A program made the position numbers and the translations under genes. This document shows, one piece after another, positions 8,828-17,879 of a DNA stretch of 64,000 nucleotides. The stretch comes from REEB95 sp035632055 (GTDB lineage Bacteria; Pseudomonadota; Alphaproteobacteria; ATCC43930; CGMCC-115725), in NCBI GenBank assembly GCA_035632055.1, contig DASQHO010000081.1, positions 21,548 through 85,547 of the forward strand, read 5' to 3'. The stretch's first letter is position 1; each line of letters opens with the position of its first letter. The notes under the pieces are model-generated. The model had not been told where the DNA came from. It saw only the letters and a list, made by a program, of their open reading frames with translations, and ran no database searches.

Positions 8828-9832
8828 ATGTCGCATCCAGCCGTTACTACGGACAGCCGTCTGCGAGCGGCCGTTATCGGACTTGGTCAAGCCGGATCTC
8901 GATTCGACGAGGAGCCCGGCCGTAAGGTGGTGTGGAGCCACGTCGGCGCTTATCTCGGGCTCCCGGATCGCGTTGCCATCGGCGGCGCTGTCGAAATTGC
9001 ACCGGTCAACGCCGCGGCCTTCCATGCACGCTGTCCGAATGTTCCACTCTATACCGACATCGGCCGCATGATTGCCGAATGCCGACCGCAGATCGCCAGT
9101 ATCTGTACACCAGCCGAAAGTCATGGCGACGTGCTGTTCCATCTTCTCCAATGCAAGGACCTGCGGCTTATTTGGTGCGAGAAGCCACTCTCGTCTGATT
9201 TCGACGAAGCACAGCATATGGTCGAAGTTTGTAGGGCGCGCGGCGTGAAACTCATGGTGTCGTACAACCGCCATTGGTTGCCAGTATGGCGCTCAGTGCA
9301 GGCGCGCATCTACGAAGGCGCTCTGGGTACGCTGCGCAGCGTGCGTGTGGCGTTTCCCAATCGTCTTTTCAGCATCGGAAGCCACGCGGTCGACCTCGCG
9401 CTCATGCTCGGCGGTCCCGTCGAGGATATTTCTGCCCTGCGCTTGTCCGGTCTCGAAGAGACCGGCGAACCGGCGGTCGCCGCAATTTTGCGCTACGTTT
9501 CTGGCGCCGCCGGGATCGTGCAAGTGACTGGTCTTAGCCGACAGCTCATGGTCGAAGCCGAGGCGATCGGCGACGACGGTCGGCTTTTCGCCCGCGAGGA
9601 TCATGGGAGCATCACCATTGAGCGTTTCGGACCGAGCCGGCTCTATACGGGGTACCGCCAGCTTGGCATGCCGCGCGTCGAGCAGACGAACGACGCTGGA
9701 TTCTCTGCCTTCGCCGCAATGGCGGAGAATGCGGTTGATGCGATAACCCGGGACGCGCCCCTTGCCTGCGACGGCGCACACGCGCTTGAAGTCCAGCGGG
9801 TTCTCGACCTCATGGCCGCCGCGAAAGCTTAG
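8828..9832 (+). CDS. Gfo/Idh/MocA-family oxidoreductase
   Basis: This 334-residue protein has an N-terminal Rossmann NAD(P) motif (VIGLGQAGSRFD), the STPAESH-like loop (here ICTPAESH) and the Gfo/Idh lysine motif CEKPLSSDFDEA, followed by the substrate domain with GSHAVDLALML. Family members oxidise or reduce sugars or sugar nucleotides at C-OH. It is the only plus-strand gene between the nonulosonate operon and the CDP-sugar module, and it starts divergently from the DegT aminotransferase. Its 3' end overlaps the convergent GT2 gene by 23 bp. A role with the DegT enzyme in making an amino sugar is likely but unproven. Confidence 0.75.
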   Translation: MSHPAVTTDSRLRAAVIGLGQAGSRFDEEPGRKVVWSHVGAYLGLPDRVAIGGAVEIAPVNAAAFHARCPNVPLYTDIGRMIAECRPQIASICTPAESHGDVLFHLLQCKDLRLIWCEKPLSSDFDEAQHMVEVCRARGVKLMVSYNRHWLPVWRSVQARIYEGALGTLRSVRVAFPNRLFSIGSHAVDLALMLGGPVEDISALRLSGLEETGEPAVAAILRYVSGAAGIVQVTGLSRQLMVEAEAIGDDGRLFAREDHGSITIERFGPSRLYTGYRQLGMPRVEQTNDAGFSAFAAMAENAVDAITRDAPLACDGAHALEVQRVLDLMAAAKA

Positions 9833-10742
9833 CATCAGATCCCACTTGGGCTGCTAGGCGTCGCGCGGCGTGAACCCACGCCCGCCGGAGGCAATAAAGC
9901 GGATCGACAGCGATCATGCGGACAAACTGCCACGCCGCCGGCAGAAACTTGCGCGCGCGCCAAAGCTCCCGTCCCAGCACGAAATGCGTTGTTGCCAAGT
10001 TGACGCGGCCGTGCCGGCGCGCTTCAGCCGACATTCCTGGCCGCGCCAAGGCCTGACGCCAAAGCTCGATCGATTCGTAATAGCGACTGAAATACATCGC
10101 AGGCGAGACCGTCGCATTGGCCGGATGGATGCGCACATCGACAAGCGGTTTCGCGATCATCGCCGCCTCGCCCCGAGCCGTAAGCGCCAGTGACATCGCG
10201 AGATCGTTGCCAAAGGGATAGCGCGGACAGTAACCGCCGGCCGCCAAGGCAACCGCCCGGCGGTACATGATGGAGGAATGCGGGAACGGATTGCCGTAGG
10301 CAAGCGCTTCATGCAATTGCACTGGGTCGGCCGGCGGCGTATGTGCGCCGATAACGGCGCCGCCATCGTCGATGTAACGGGCATGACTTGCAACCATGAC
10401 GGCGTTGGGCCGAGCGTCAAGCGCAGCCACCTCGAGTGCAAGACGCTCAGGATGTGCGACATCATCGGCATCGAGGATTGCGGCGAATTCGCCGCGCGCC
10501 TCGTCAAGAGCCCGGTTGAGCGCAGGTACCCGGCCAATATTCTCGGGCAACTCGATCAACCGAATTCGTCGATCGGCTGCCGCGTAGCGTCGGACAACGT
10601 CGCGGGCGCCGTCGCGCGATCCATTTTCGATCGCGATCAGTTCGAAATTTGTGAAGGTTTGTGTAAGTACGCTTTCGATCGCCGGAGCGAGGAATGGTCC
10701 CGGGTTGTAAATCGTCATCAGCACGGACACGCGCGGATTCAC
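9810..10742 (-). CDS. Glycosyltransferase family 2
   Basis: This 310-residue GT-A enzyme begins with the family pattern SVLMTIYNPGPFL and carries ENGSRDGA and the metal-binding DADD at 91-94. The GTG at 10742 is preferred because it forms a GTGA overlap with the preceding reductase stop; upstream in-frame sequence is shadow coding. GT2 enzymes transfer a sugar from a nucleotide donor to a lipid-linked or glycan acceptor at the cytoplasmic membrane face. The C-terminal ~90 residues are rich in aromatic and basic residues and may associate with the membrane. It is the last gene of the CDP-sugar module, so it may use that sugar. Donor and acceptor are not deducible. Confidence 0.8.
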   Translation of the reverse strand: MNPRVSVLMTIYNPGPFLAPAIESVLTQTFTNFELIAIENGSRDGARDVVRRYAAADRRIRLIELPENIGRVPALNRALDEARGEFAAILDADDVAHPERLALEVAALDARPNAVMVASHARYIDDGGAVIGAHTPPADPVQLHEALAYGNPFPHSSIMYRRAVALAAGGYCPRYPFGNDLAMSLALTARGEAAMIAKPLVDVRIHPANATVSPAMYFSRYYESIELWRQALARPGMSAEARRHGRVNLATTHFVLGRELWRARKFLPAAWQFVRMIAVDPLYCLRRAWVHAARRLAAQVGSDAKLSRRP

Positions 10743-11677
10743 GCTGCAGCTCCGACCAATTCCGCGAGCGCCGCTTCGGGCGGACGTGGCCGCCAGTTCA
10801 GCAACTTTGCGGCTTTGGCGTTGTCGCCGAATGACACCAGTGGTTCGCCAGGCCGCATGGGAATGGCACCGAAACGTAGCAATGCGGGATCGCGCGCCGC
10901 GACCTTGGCCATCGCCAGCAGTAGCGATTTGAGCGCGAGAGCGTGGCCGCTGCACAGATTGAAGAGGTCATAGATGGTGCGGCTCATGTCGCCGGCGAGG
11001 GCGATATAGCCGCGGCAGACCTCGTCGACCGAGAGAAAGTCGCGCTTCTGCTCGCACGGCGACAAGTCGACGGCGCGCCCAGCTCGCAACGCCTCGCTTA
11101 CGGTTGGGATGAGCTTGCCAGGGTTGTCGAGCGAGCCGAACGGGATGTAGAGCCGAGCCACACGCGTCGGCACGTTGTGGCGCTTAGCTAGCGATTCCGC
11201 AGCCCGGCTTTCCGCCAGCTTCGATCGGCCATAGGGCGTGACCGGCGTACATGCCTCATCCTCACGGTTCGCCCGATCCGACGGCGCATATTCCATCGAC
11301 GATCCGGTGACGATCACACCGCAATTCTTGCCTGTGAGCGCGGCGTACAATGGTGCCAGCGGCCCGACGTTTACCGCATCGCCCTGGGACGTATCGTAAC
11401 GCGGCGAAGCATAGTCCGTAGCATAGCCGGCGTGATGCAGCCAAAGGTGCGGCTTCGTCTCGGCTGCAAAGCGTGGGATTTCCGTGTGATCCCGTAGGTC
11501 GAGACGCCGTAACGTCGCGGTCACTGCGACGCGCGCGAGCCGCTCAGCCTCGATACCGGCATAGCCCTCGCGCGGCCGGCTATGCGTCGCGATGACCGTC
11601 CAACCTGCTTCGGCAAAGGCTCGAATGAGATGGCAACCGACGAAGCTGCTGGCGCCTGTAACGACAACCGTTCTCAT
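10739..11677 (-). CDS. NAD-dependent epimerase/reductase (extended SDR)
   Basis: This 312-residue protein has VVVTGASSFVGCHL at its N-terminus, VTGSSMEYAPSD in the catalytic region and the YGRSK pair (YxxxK). It starts at the ATG at 11677, which overlaps the RmlC-like gene stop by 4 nt (ATGA). With rfbF, rfbG and a 3,5-epimerase-like gene directly upstream in the same operon, the simplest role is a 4-ketoreductase finishing a CDP-6-deoxyhexose. The catalytic region has SSMEY where classic dehydratases have TDEVY, consistent with reductase rather than dehydratase activity. Confidence 0.72.
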   Translation of the reverse strand: MRTVVVTGASSFVGCHLIRAFAEAGWTVIATHSRPREGYAGIEAERLARVAVTATLRRLDLRDHTEIPRFAAETKPHLWLHHAGYATDYASPRYDTSQGDAVNVGPLAPLYAALTGKNCGVIVTGSSMEYAPSDRANREDEACTPVTPYGRSKLAESRAAESLAKRHNVPTRVARLYIPFGSLDNPGKLIPTVSEALRAGRAVDLSPCEQKRDFLSVDEVCRGYIALAGDMSRTIYDLFNLCSGHALALKSLLLAMAKVAARDPALLRFGAIPMRPGEPLVSFGDNAKAAKLLNWRPRPPEAALAELVGAAA

Positions 11678-12123
11678 CCGCGGCCGCCGTCCCAATTGTA
11701 TGGAATGCGCGCATCGTTCGGCTCGCACCGCTCGATCTCGGCCGGATCATGGGGCAACGTCGCACAGTTGGCGACCAGTGCGGTCTCTGAGCCAATGCCT
11801 TTGAAGCCGCTCCAGACCATGGCCGGGATTGTCACCAGATTGTAGTTGTCGGAGCCGAGCGTCATTTCCTGCAACTCACCGCGCGTTGCGCTGCCCGCGC
11901 GGTCGTCAAACAGCACCAATCGAATCGTTCCCACCGGCACCGCGTAGTTGAGCGCCATTCGTTTGTGGATATGCCAGGCCTTTACCGCCCCCGAAATCAC
12001 GGTGGAGAAATATATCTCGCCGAAACCCTGAAAATGCTGCGCGTCGGCGCGCAACATGTGCATGACCTTGCCGCGTGCATCGGCGATCTGCTTGAGCGGA
12101 ATGACGCTGACGCCTTCAATCAC
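11674..12123 (-). CDS. RmlC-like cupin (dTDP/CDP-4-keto-6-deoxyhexose 3(,5)-epimerase family)
   Basis: This 149-residue cupin resembles dTDP-4-dehydrorhamnose 3,5-epimerase-related proteins. It has DARGKVMHMLR, the GEIYFSTVISGAVKAWHIHK segment (His base region) and VTIPAMVWSGFKG. It is shorter than RmlC (about 180 residues), closer to the compact epimerase-like proteins found with CDP-sugar genes. Both ends overlap neighbours by 4 nt (12120-12123 and 11674-11677). It probably epimerises the 4-keto-6-deoxy intermediate made by RfbF and RfbG. Whether the act is at C3, C5 or both cannot be told. Confidence 0.72.
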   Translation of the reverse strand: MIEGVSVIPLKQIADARGKVMHMLRADAQHFQGFGEIYFSTVISGAVKAWHIHKRMALNYAVPVGTIRLVLFDDRAGSATRGELQEMTLGSDNYNLVTIPAMVWSGFKGIGSETALVANCATLPHDPAEIERCEPNDARIPYNWDGGRG

Positions 12124-13199
12124 GCCGCCACCAACTCGCGCTCGTAGGCGGCGATCTGCTGGCGCGACGCCACAAGCGGCGATGCACCGTCATGCACGGC
12201 CCGATACCAGCGTGCTGTTTCGACCGCGGCGCGCTCGAAATTCCACTGGGCGGACCAGCCGAGGAGCGCGCGTGCTTTGGCGCTGGACAGATGCAATAGG
12301 GTCGCTTCGTGCGGCGCGGCGGGATCAGGCTGATGCACGATCCGGCCCTCGCCCCAGGCGTGAACGATAGCGCGCGCCAGATCGTCGACGGTCCGGATTG
12401 CCGTCTCGTCCGGACCGAAATTGTAGGCGCCGTCGTAACGACGTGGATCGCGTGTAAGCGCTACCGCAAGGCGCATATAACCGTAAATCGGGTCGAGCAC
12501 GTGCTGCCAGGGCCGTGTCGCGTCGGGCTTGCGCAGCACGATCGGCTTGCCAGCTTCGAGCGCCGCAATCGTATCGGGGACGATCCGATCCGGCGAGCGG
12601 TCGCCGCCGCCGATCACATTGCCGGCTCGCGCCGACGCCGCACCAAAGCTGTTTCGCCGACTGAAAAACGATTGATCGTAGGCGCGAAACGCAAACTCTG
12701 CGCACGCCTTCGACGCCGAATAGGGATCGGGCCCGCCGAGCTCGTCGTCCTCCCGATAGGGCTCGTGCCGTTCCTTGTTGAGGTAGCACTTGTCCGAAGT
12801 GATATAGACCAAGGCCCTGACGCTCTCGGTTTGGCGTACGGCCTCGAGGACATTGACCGAACCAAGGAGATTGGTCGCGAAGGTAGCCTGCGGTTCGACG
12901 TAGGATCGGCGCAACAGCGCTTGAGCAGCCAGGTGGAAGACGAACTCTGGCCGCGCAGCCGCCAGCGTGCGGCGTACGGTGTCGAAATCTCGGATATCGC
13001 CGTCGATATGACGCACGAGTTTCGCTTCACCGATTGCACCGGCTAGCAGGTTTGATGGCTCAGCCGGAAGGGCGAGACCGGCCACTTCGGCGCCGAGCGC
13101 TGTAAGCCAGAGCACGAGCCAGCTTCCTTTGAAGCCGGTGTCCCCGGTGACCAGAACACGCTTGCCAGCAAACGCCGCGAAGACGTCGTGTCCTACCAT
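12120..13199 (-). CDS. rfbG: CDP-glucose 4,6-dehydratase
   Basis: This 359-residue extended SDR converts CDP-glucose to CDP-4-keto-6-deoxyglucose. Family hallmarks are RVLVTGDTGFKGSWL at the N-terminus, LAAQALLRRSY, the catalytic region YITSDKCYLN and the YSASK pair, then NVIGGGDRSPDRIVPD, which is typical of RfbG. The ATG at 13199 gives an N-terminus matching family length; a GTG three codons upstream (13208) is possible. The gene overlaps the end of rfbF, so the two consecutive steps are translationally coupled. No CDP-4-keto-6-deoxyglucose 3-dehydrase (RfbH) is present nearby, so a dideoxyhexose is not expected from this window alone. Confidence 0.9.
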   Translation of the reverse strand: MVGHDVFAAFAGKRVLVTGDTGFKGSWLVLWLTALGAEVAGLALPAEPSNLLAGAIGEAKLVRHIDGDIRDFDTVRRTLAAARPEFVFHLAAQALLRRSYVEPQATFATNLLGSVNVLEAVRQTESVRALVYITSDKCYLNKERHEPYREDDELGGPDPYSASKACAEFAFRAYDQSFFSRRNSFGAASARAGNVIGGGDRSPDRIVPDTIAALEAGKPIVLRKPDATRPWQHVLDPIYGYMRLAVALTRDPRRYDGAYNFGPDETAIRTVDDLARAIVHAWGEGRIVHQPDPAAPHEATLLHLSSAKARALLGWSAQWNFERAAVETARWYRAVHDGASPLVASRQQIAAYERELVAA

Positions 13200-13972
13200 A
13201 CCTTCCACGGCGCCTTACCTTTGCTCCACACCTCGTTGAGCATTTTGTAATCGCGCGACGTGTCCATCGGATGCCAAAAGCCATCGTGCCGGTACACCAT
13301 CAACTCGCCAGCTTTCACGAGCGCTTGCATCGGCTCCATTTCGAACATGAGGTTTTCGCGATCGTCGAGATAGTCGAACACACGCCGATTGCACACGAAG
13401 AAGCCCCCGGAAATACGGCCCTCGGTCGCCTGCGGCTTCTCATTGAAGCCGATCACGCGATCACCGTTGATCTCGAGCTCGCCAAACCGTCCGGGCGGCC
13501 GTACGCCGGTGATGGTCACCATTTTGCCGTGCTTCTTGTGGAAGGCGAGCAGCGCAGCAATGTCGACATTGCCGACGCCGTCGCCGTACGTCAGCATGAA
13601 GGTGTCGTCATCCTTGAGATAGTCGCGCACGCGCCGAATCCGCGCGCCGGTCAACGTGTCCAGACCGGTCTCGGCCAGCGTGACACGCCAATCGTGTCCG
13701 TCCTCGACAGCACGCGGCTCGATTCGCGCGCCACCGTTGAGCGTTACCGTCACATCGGCGGTAAGCACCTGAAAGTTAACGAAAAACTGCCTGATCACCT
13801 GTCCCTGATAGCCGAGGCAAAGCACGAAATCCTTGTGCCCCCAATGGGCATAGCCGCGCATGATGTGCCAAAGGATCGGATAACGACCGATAGCGATCAT
13901 CGGCTTCGGAATATCGGCAGCGACGTCGCGGATCCGGGTGCCCTGGCCGCCGCAGAGGATGACCGTCTTCAT
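13193..13972 (-). CDS. rfbF: Glucose-1-phosphate cytidylyltransferase
   Basis: This 259-residue nucleotidyltransferase shows VILCGGQGTRIRD, IPKPMIAIG, HIMRGYAHWGHKDFVLCLGY, LTYGDGVGNVD, EKPQATEGRISGGFFV and DGFWHPMDTSRD. These are diagnostic of RfbF/AscA-type CDP-glucose synthases. It makes CDP-glucose from CTP and glucose-1-phosphate and feeds the neighbouring RfbG dehydratase. Its ATG overlaps the stop of the upstream 624-residue protein by 4 nt, and its 3' end overlaps rfbG. Length is normal for the family. Confidence 0.92.
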   Translation of the reverse strand: MKTVILCGGQGTRIRDVAADIPKPMIAIGRYPILWHIMRGYAHWGHKDFVLCLGYQGQVIRQFFVNFQVLTADVTVTLNGGARIEPRAVEDGHDWRVTLAETGLDTLTGARIRRVRDYLKDDDTFMLTYGDGVGNVDIAALLAFHKKHGKMVTITGVRPPGRFGELEINGDRVIGFNEKPQATEGRISGGFFVCNRRVFDYLDDRENLMFEMEPMQALVKAGELMVYRHDGFWHPMDTSRDYKMLNEVWSKGKAPWKVW

Positions 13973-15843
13973 GCAGCCCGTCCTGTAGGCACGCGCGCCG
14001 ATAATAGCGCGCTAAAAGCCGCGGCATTGAACGGCGCGATCCATTGATTCAACGCCGAACCGCCATTGACGCGACGCGATCCAGCAGAAGCAAAGACCGC
14101 GCGTAAAGCGGCGCACAAATCGTCAACAGCGGTGCAGCGGACCGACAAATCGTCTGGCACCTTATTGAGATCGAGATCGACGTCACGACCGACATAGATT
14201 ACCGGCTTGTTTGCCATCAGCGCATCGAACGCCGACGCCGACGTGCTGTAGAGGACGACAGCCGCATCGTCCAACAGTGTGCTGGCCGGTGCGTCAACAT
14301 ACTGGACATGTGAAACATCGCCACCGACGATGCGTTCGACTGCGTCGCGCAAATTGTTGCGGAATATATCATTTGTAACCGGATGATAGTTCACAACCAG
14401 CGGGCGTCCAAGGTCGCGGCTCGCCAATGTCGCTTTCGCTGCCAACTCGATCGATTCAGCGAGATCGATGCCGGTACAGCATAAAATGCCTTTCCCGCCA
14501 GCGCGCGCTGCCGATCGCAGTTGTTCGTAGCGCGGCGCGCCGATCACCACGAGCCGGCTGTCAGGAAATCCCGCATCGCGGAACCAACCGACATAGCCGT
14601 CACCCGGCACGAGCAGGCGGTCCGGGATCAGGTCGTTTTCGATTTCACGCTTGCTCGCAAAGAAGCTGAGGTAGCCAAACGCAAATGGCGAATGTTGGAC
14701 GCCGATAACGCGGCATCCGGGCAGCCAGCGACGTACACCGGCGTGCAGCAACTTCTCCCATGGCTGGTGTTCAAACGGATGGATCAATGCGTCCACCTTG
14801 ACGCCAATGCTGGCGAGGCGGCGACAAGCCGCCCGATGGCCATAAGCCGGAACGACGTCCCAACTCCCGAGTTCGCGCCATGCTTCATAGCGCAACAGGG
14901 CCCTGATGTCCTCGCCCGCCAGTTCGACGGACTGCATTCGAAGCGGCAGCAAGAGCGAGACCATCGCCGCGGCCACAAACGCTCCCATTGATACGAGCTC
15001 TTCGAGAAACACGAGCGGTATGGCGCACGAGACCGCGGTCTGCGCCAATTTCCCGTAATCGCCGACACCAGGCAAGGCGCGCATCAAGTATGCAACGCGT
15101 CGTCCTGCGTTTGACGCAGTCTCCGCAAGGTGCGGCAGATACGGATCGTATGGCAATGCAGCGCCCGATTGCTCGCCATCTGCGCGTAACCAAGACACAA
15201 ACAATATGTCGACTTGCGTCAATTGGGCGCGTGGCAGCGCATAGCGTCGGCGGAGCCTGCGCAATATCGAACGACGTTGGCCGAACTCGACCAGGCCGCG
15301 CAGGCGAACCCGCAAGCCTCGCACCACGCAGCGCAGCACCCATCCAGCGGCTCGCAACCGCTCCGTGAATGGCAAGCCGCGGCCGGGCACAGCCCATCCA
15401 GCCCGACCGCCAGTACGCCGGATTTCAGCGTAGAGAAGCCGACAAAGTGCGCGATCATCGCATAGGATCAAAGCGCGATCGTGATGCTTGAGTGTTTCGC
15501 GCAGAGCGGCAAACCGCGCCAGATTGAGCATGAGTGTTGACGCCAAGGGATTGCGTTCGCCGACATGCGTCGCGTCCCACCAAGTACGTGATGCCCCGGA
15601 TTTCAGGACTGCCGCGTCAAGATCAATGACGGCGCCGCGCATGGCGTTGGCCGCTGTGTTGAGCATGCCGCCGGTCGGCAACAGTGACCAACGCTCGGGC
15701 AGACGCTGCGACAACGCTGTAAACTCCGCGAACGACGAACCCAAATAAAGAACCGCGAAGTCGCCACGACTCGCGAGCGCAGCCAAAACGCGTTTGCTGG
15801 CCTCATCAAATGGCAGCACCACGCCTTCGCTCTGTTGCGTCAT
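13969..15843 (-). CDS. Putative surface-carbohydrate GT-B-like transferase (TIGR04326-like)
   Basis: This 624-residue protein has no clear signal peptide. The C-terminal half reads like a GT-B/polysialyltransferase-type fold: GVQHSPFAFGYLSFF, a block around DRLLVPGDGYVGWF, NYHPVTND and a late LLDDAAVVLYSTSASAFDALM segment, which resembles the NDP-binding half of CMP-sugar-using transferases. The N-terminal half is poorly conserved to my eye. It resembles the putative surface carbohydrate biosynthesis proteins first noted in Leptospira O-antigen loci; this assignment is by general pattern and is not certain. It is the gene before rfbF and overlaps it by 4 nt. A glycosyl- or phosphoglycosyl-transferase role is inferred. 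Confidence 0.55.
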   Translation of the reverse strand: MTQQSEGVVLPFDEASKRVLAALASRGDFAVLYLGSSFAEFTALSQRLPERWSLLPTGGMLNTAANAMRGAVIDLDAAVLKSGASRTWWDATHVGERNPLASTLMLNLARFAALRETLKHHDRALILCDDRALCRLLYAEIRRTGGRAGWAVPGRGLPFTERLRAAGWVLRCVVRGLRVRLRGLVEFGQRRSILRRLRRRYALPRAQLTQVDILFVSWLRADGEQSGAALPYDPYLPHLAETASNAGRRVAYLMRALPGVGDYGKLAQTAVSCAIPLVFLEELVSMGAFVAAAMVSLLLPLRMQSVELAGEDIRALLRYEAWRELGSWDVVPAYGHRAACRRLASIGVKVDALIHPFEHQPWEKLLHAGVRRWLPGCRVIGVQHSPFAFGYLSFFASKREIENDLIPDRLLVPGDGYVGWFRDAGFPDSRLVVIGAPRYEQLRSAARAGGKGILCCTGIDLAESIELAAKATLASRDLGRPLVVNYHPVTNDIFRNNLRDAVERIVGGDVSHVQYVDAPASTLLDDAAVVLYSTSASAFDALMANKPVIYVGRDVDLDLNKVPDDLSVRCTAVDDLCAALRAVFASAGSRRVNGGSALNQWIAPFNAAAFSALLSARVPTGRAA

Positions 15844-16769
15844 GCCAGCGTCTTGGCCCAGGTGACCATGTCGGCGACGCCGTCGTTAAGTGCGACCCGC
15901 GGCAACCAGCCAAGCTCGGCTTTGGCGCGATGCGCATTGGCTACCGAGCCGAACACGTCACTGGGCGAACCCGCTTGCTCCTCGATCGGATGACTGGGCG
16001 GCAACTCGAGAGCGCTGATCAAAAGTTCGAGGATTTCGCGCACCGTCGTTTTGTGGCCTGTGCCGATATTGTAGACGGCGGATGGCGTCGACGGGCGGAT
16101 CAAAGCGTCCATCAGAACCGCAACGACATCGTCGACATGCACGAAATCGCGATAGCGATCGAGTCGGCCGGTCACCGGTACAGGCATGCGCTTGAGCAGG
16201 TAAGCGAGATAGATGCTCGCCATGCCTTGATAGAGGTTGCCCAAATTCTGGCCGCGACCATAGACGTTATAGAGCCGGAACGACGTGACGTTCAGCCCTT
16301 CCGAAGCAGCGAGGCGCAGATAGGTTTCTGCCGCGAGTTTGGCGGCACCGTAATAGCTGATCGGCAAGACCGGTGACGTTTCGTCGACCGGCTCACGATT
16401 GCCGTGTCCGTATACAGTCATCGAACTGGTGAACACGAAACGCGGCACGCCTTGCTTCCGGCACCACTGCGCGAGCAACAGCGTCGCGCCGACGTTGACA
16501 CGCATATCGGCATACGGATCGACCTGACCGATGGCGCCGGACGATTGCGCCGCCAGGTGGGCGACTGCGTCGAATGGGTCCGGCGGCATCGCGGCAAGCG
16601 CGGCAGGATCAGCAAGATCGGCTTCGACGAAACGTGCACCGCGCGGCAGATTTTCGCGCCGGCCGGTCGAGAGATTGTCGACGATGGCGACATCGTGTCC
16701 ATCGCGCAGCAGGCGACGCGCCAGAGCGGAACCGATAAAGCCAGCACCGCCGGTAACCAGAACGCGCAT
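15840..16769 (-). CDS. NAD-dependent sugar-nucleotide epimerase/dehydratase
   Basis: This 309-residue extended SDR has VLVTGGAGFIGSALARRL, VDNLSTGRRENLP, LAAQSS, TSSMTVYG and YYGAAK (YxxxK), as in UDP-glucose/UDP-GlcNAc 4-epimerase relatives. The ATG at 16769 shares one base with the upstream oxidoreductase stop (TGATG); a long in-frame upstream extension is shadow sequence. It overlaps the next gene by 4 nt. It probably epimerises a nucleotide sugar used by the locus; the S-M residues in the active-site strand make an epimerase or reductase more likely than a dehydratase. Confidence 0.75.
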   Translation of the reverse strand: MRVLVTGGAGFIGSALARRLLRDGHDVAIVDNLSTGRRENLPRGARFVEADLADPAALAAMPPDPFDAVAHLAAQSSGAIGQVDPYADMRVNVGATLLLAQWCRKQGVPRFVFTSSMTVYGHGNREPVDETSPVLPISYYGAAKLAAETYLRLAASEGLNVTSFRLYNVYGRGQNLGNLYQGMASIYLAYLLKRMPVPVTGRLDRYRDFVHVDDVVAVLMDALIRPSTPSAVYNIGTGHKTTVREILELLISALELPPSHPIEEQAGSPSDVFGSVANAHRAKAELGWLPRVALNDGVADMVTWAKTLA

Positions 16770-17821
16770 CAGGCGGGCTCCGGTACGATCCGCGTAACCT
16801 CGCCGGTGCGTGCCGAGCGGTAAAGCGCGTCCAGCAAAGCGACCGACTTTCGCCCTTCGTGCCCATCCGGCACGTCCGCTGTTGTTTCGCCCGACAGCGC
16901 CGCGACGACGCGACGATACATCTCGTCGTGGCCGAAACCATAAACCGTCGGGGGCTCGTAATCGGCCTGACGCGCTGCGGCATCGTCCTCGGCATCGGGC
17001 GTAGCGAATTCCCACTCGAGGATCTTGTTCATCGCCTTGCCGCCGACCCGCACCGTGCCGCGCTCACCGCAGAGTGTGATGCTGCCCTCGCGATCATCGG
17101 GAAAGTTGATGCAGGTCAGGTTGAGGCTCCCGATAACGCCGTTCGTGAACGTAACCACGGCGCTGCCATGGGTCTCGACTTCAATCGGATGTATTGCTGT
17201 CGCCATCCGTGCGAAACAGGTTTCGGCCGCGGAACCGGCAAGCCATTGCATCGTGTCGACGTAATGGACGGCCTGGTTCGTGAACACGCCACCAGCGAGC
17301 TCGCGGCTGCCGCGCCAGCCGTTGTCCTCCTGGTAATACGCGAGTCCGCGATGCCAACGCAGCGTCACGTTGAGCGTCAGCAATCGCCCGAAACGGCCCC
17401 GATCTACGGCACGCTTGAGCAGCTGATTGGTCGCGTTGAAGCGGTTCTGCAACACCGTGAACAGCCGCACGCCCCGCCCTTTACAATAGGCGATCAGCGC
17501 ATCGACCTCATCAAGCCGCATGCCCAACGGCTTCTCGGCCATGACATTGACGCCACGCCCTGCCGCTTTCTGCGCCAACCTGGGGTGAAGTCCATTCGGC
17601 ACATTGATGCTGACCAAATCGAGCCGCTCGTTCGCGAGCATGTCGTCGAGATCGTAATAGGCGCGGACATTATTCTTGCGCGCCCATTCGTCGGCGCGAC
17701 CGCGGTCGATGTCGCAGACTGCGGCGAACTCGAGGTTCGGGTTACCCTTGATCGCCGAATAATGCGCCGTACGGCTGACGCGACCGCAGCCAACCACGGC
17801 GACCCGCAACTGCCGACTCAT
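16769..17821 (-). CDS. Gfo/Idh/MocA-family oxidoreductase
   Basis: This 350-residue protein starts at the ATG at 17821 with RVAVVGCGRVSRTAHYSAI, followed by CDIDRGRADEWA and AEKPLGMRLDEVDALI (Gfo/Idh lysine motif), then GGVFTNQAVHYVDTM in the substrate domain. This is the WlbA/WbpB-like layout of NDP-sugar 3-dehydrogenases, but the assignment to a sugar nucleotide is by context only. It heads the minus-strand CDP-sugar operon. The region between it and the divergent methyltransferase is only about 50 bp, so the two probably share a control region. Confidence 0.75.
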   Translation of the reverse strand: MSRQLRVAVVGCGRVSRTAHYSAIKGNPNLEFAAVCDIDRGRADEWARKNNVRAYYDLDDMLANERLDLVSINVPNGLHPRLAQKAAGRGVNVMAEKPLGMRLDEVDALIAYCKGRGVRLFTVLQNRFNATNQLLKRAVDRGRFGRLLTLNVTLRWHRGLAYYQEDNGWRGSRELAGGVFTNQAVHYVDTMQWLAGSAAETCFARMATAIHPIEVETHGSAVVTFTNGVIGSLNLTCINFPDDREGSITLCGERGTVRVGGKAMNKILEWEFATPDAEDDAAARQADYEPPTVYGFGHDEMYRRVVAALSGETTADVPDGHEGRKSVALLDALYRSARTGEVTRIVPEPA

Positions 17822-17879
17822 GATCCGTTCGCGGCGCACCGATTGCCCGTAGCGCGGCCATGTCTTAGTGTCGCCCGAG

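Noticed and set aside
12460..12467. A second GCGGTAGC (ops-core) match on the minus strand
   Set aside because: It lies inside the rfbG coding frame (Leu-Ala-Val-Ala) with no leader context; the 8-mer is expected a few times by chance in 64 kb of GC-rich DNA.
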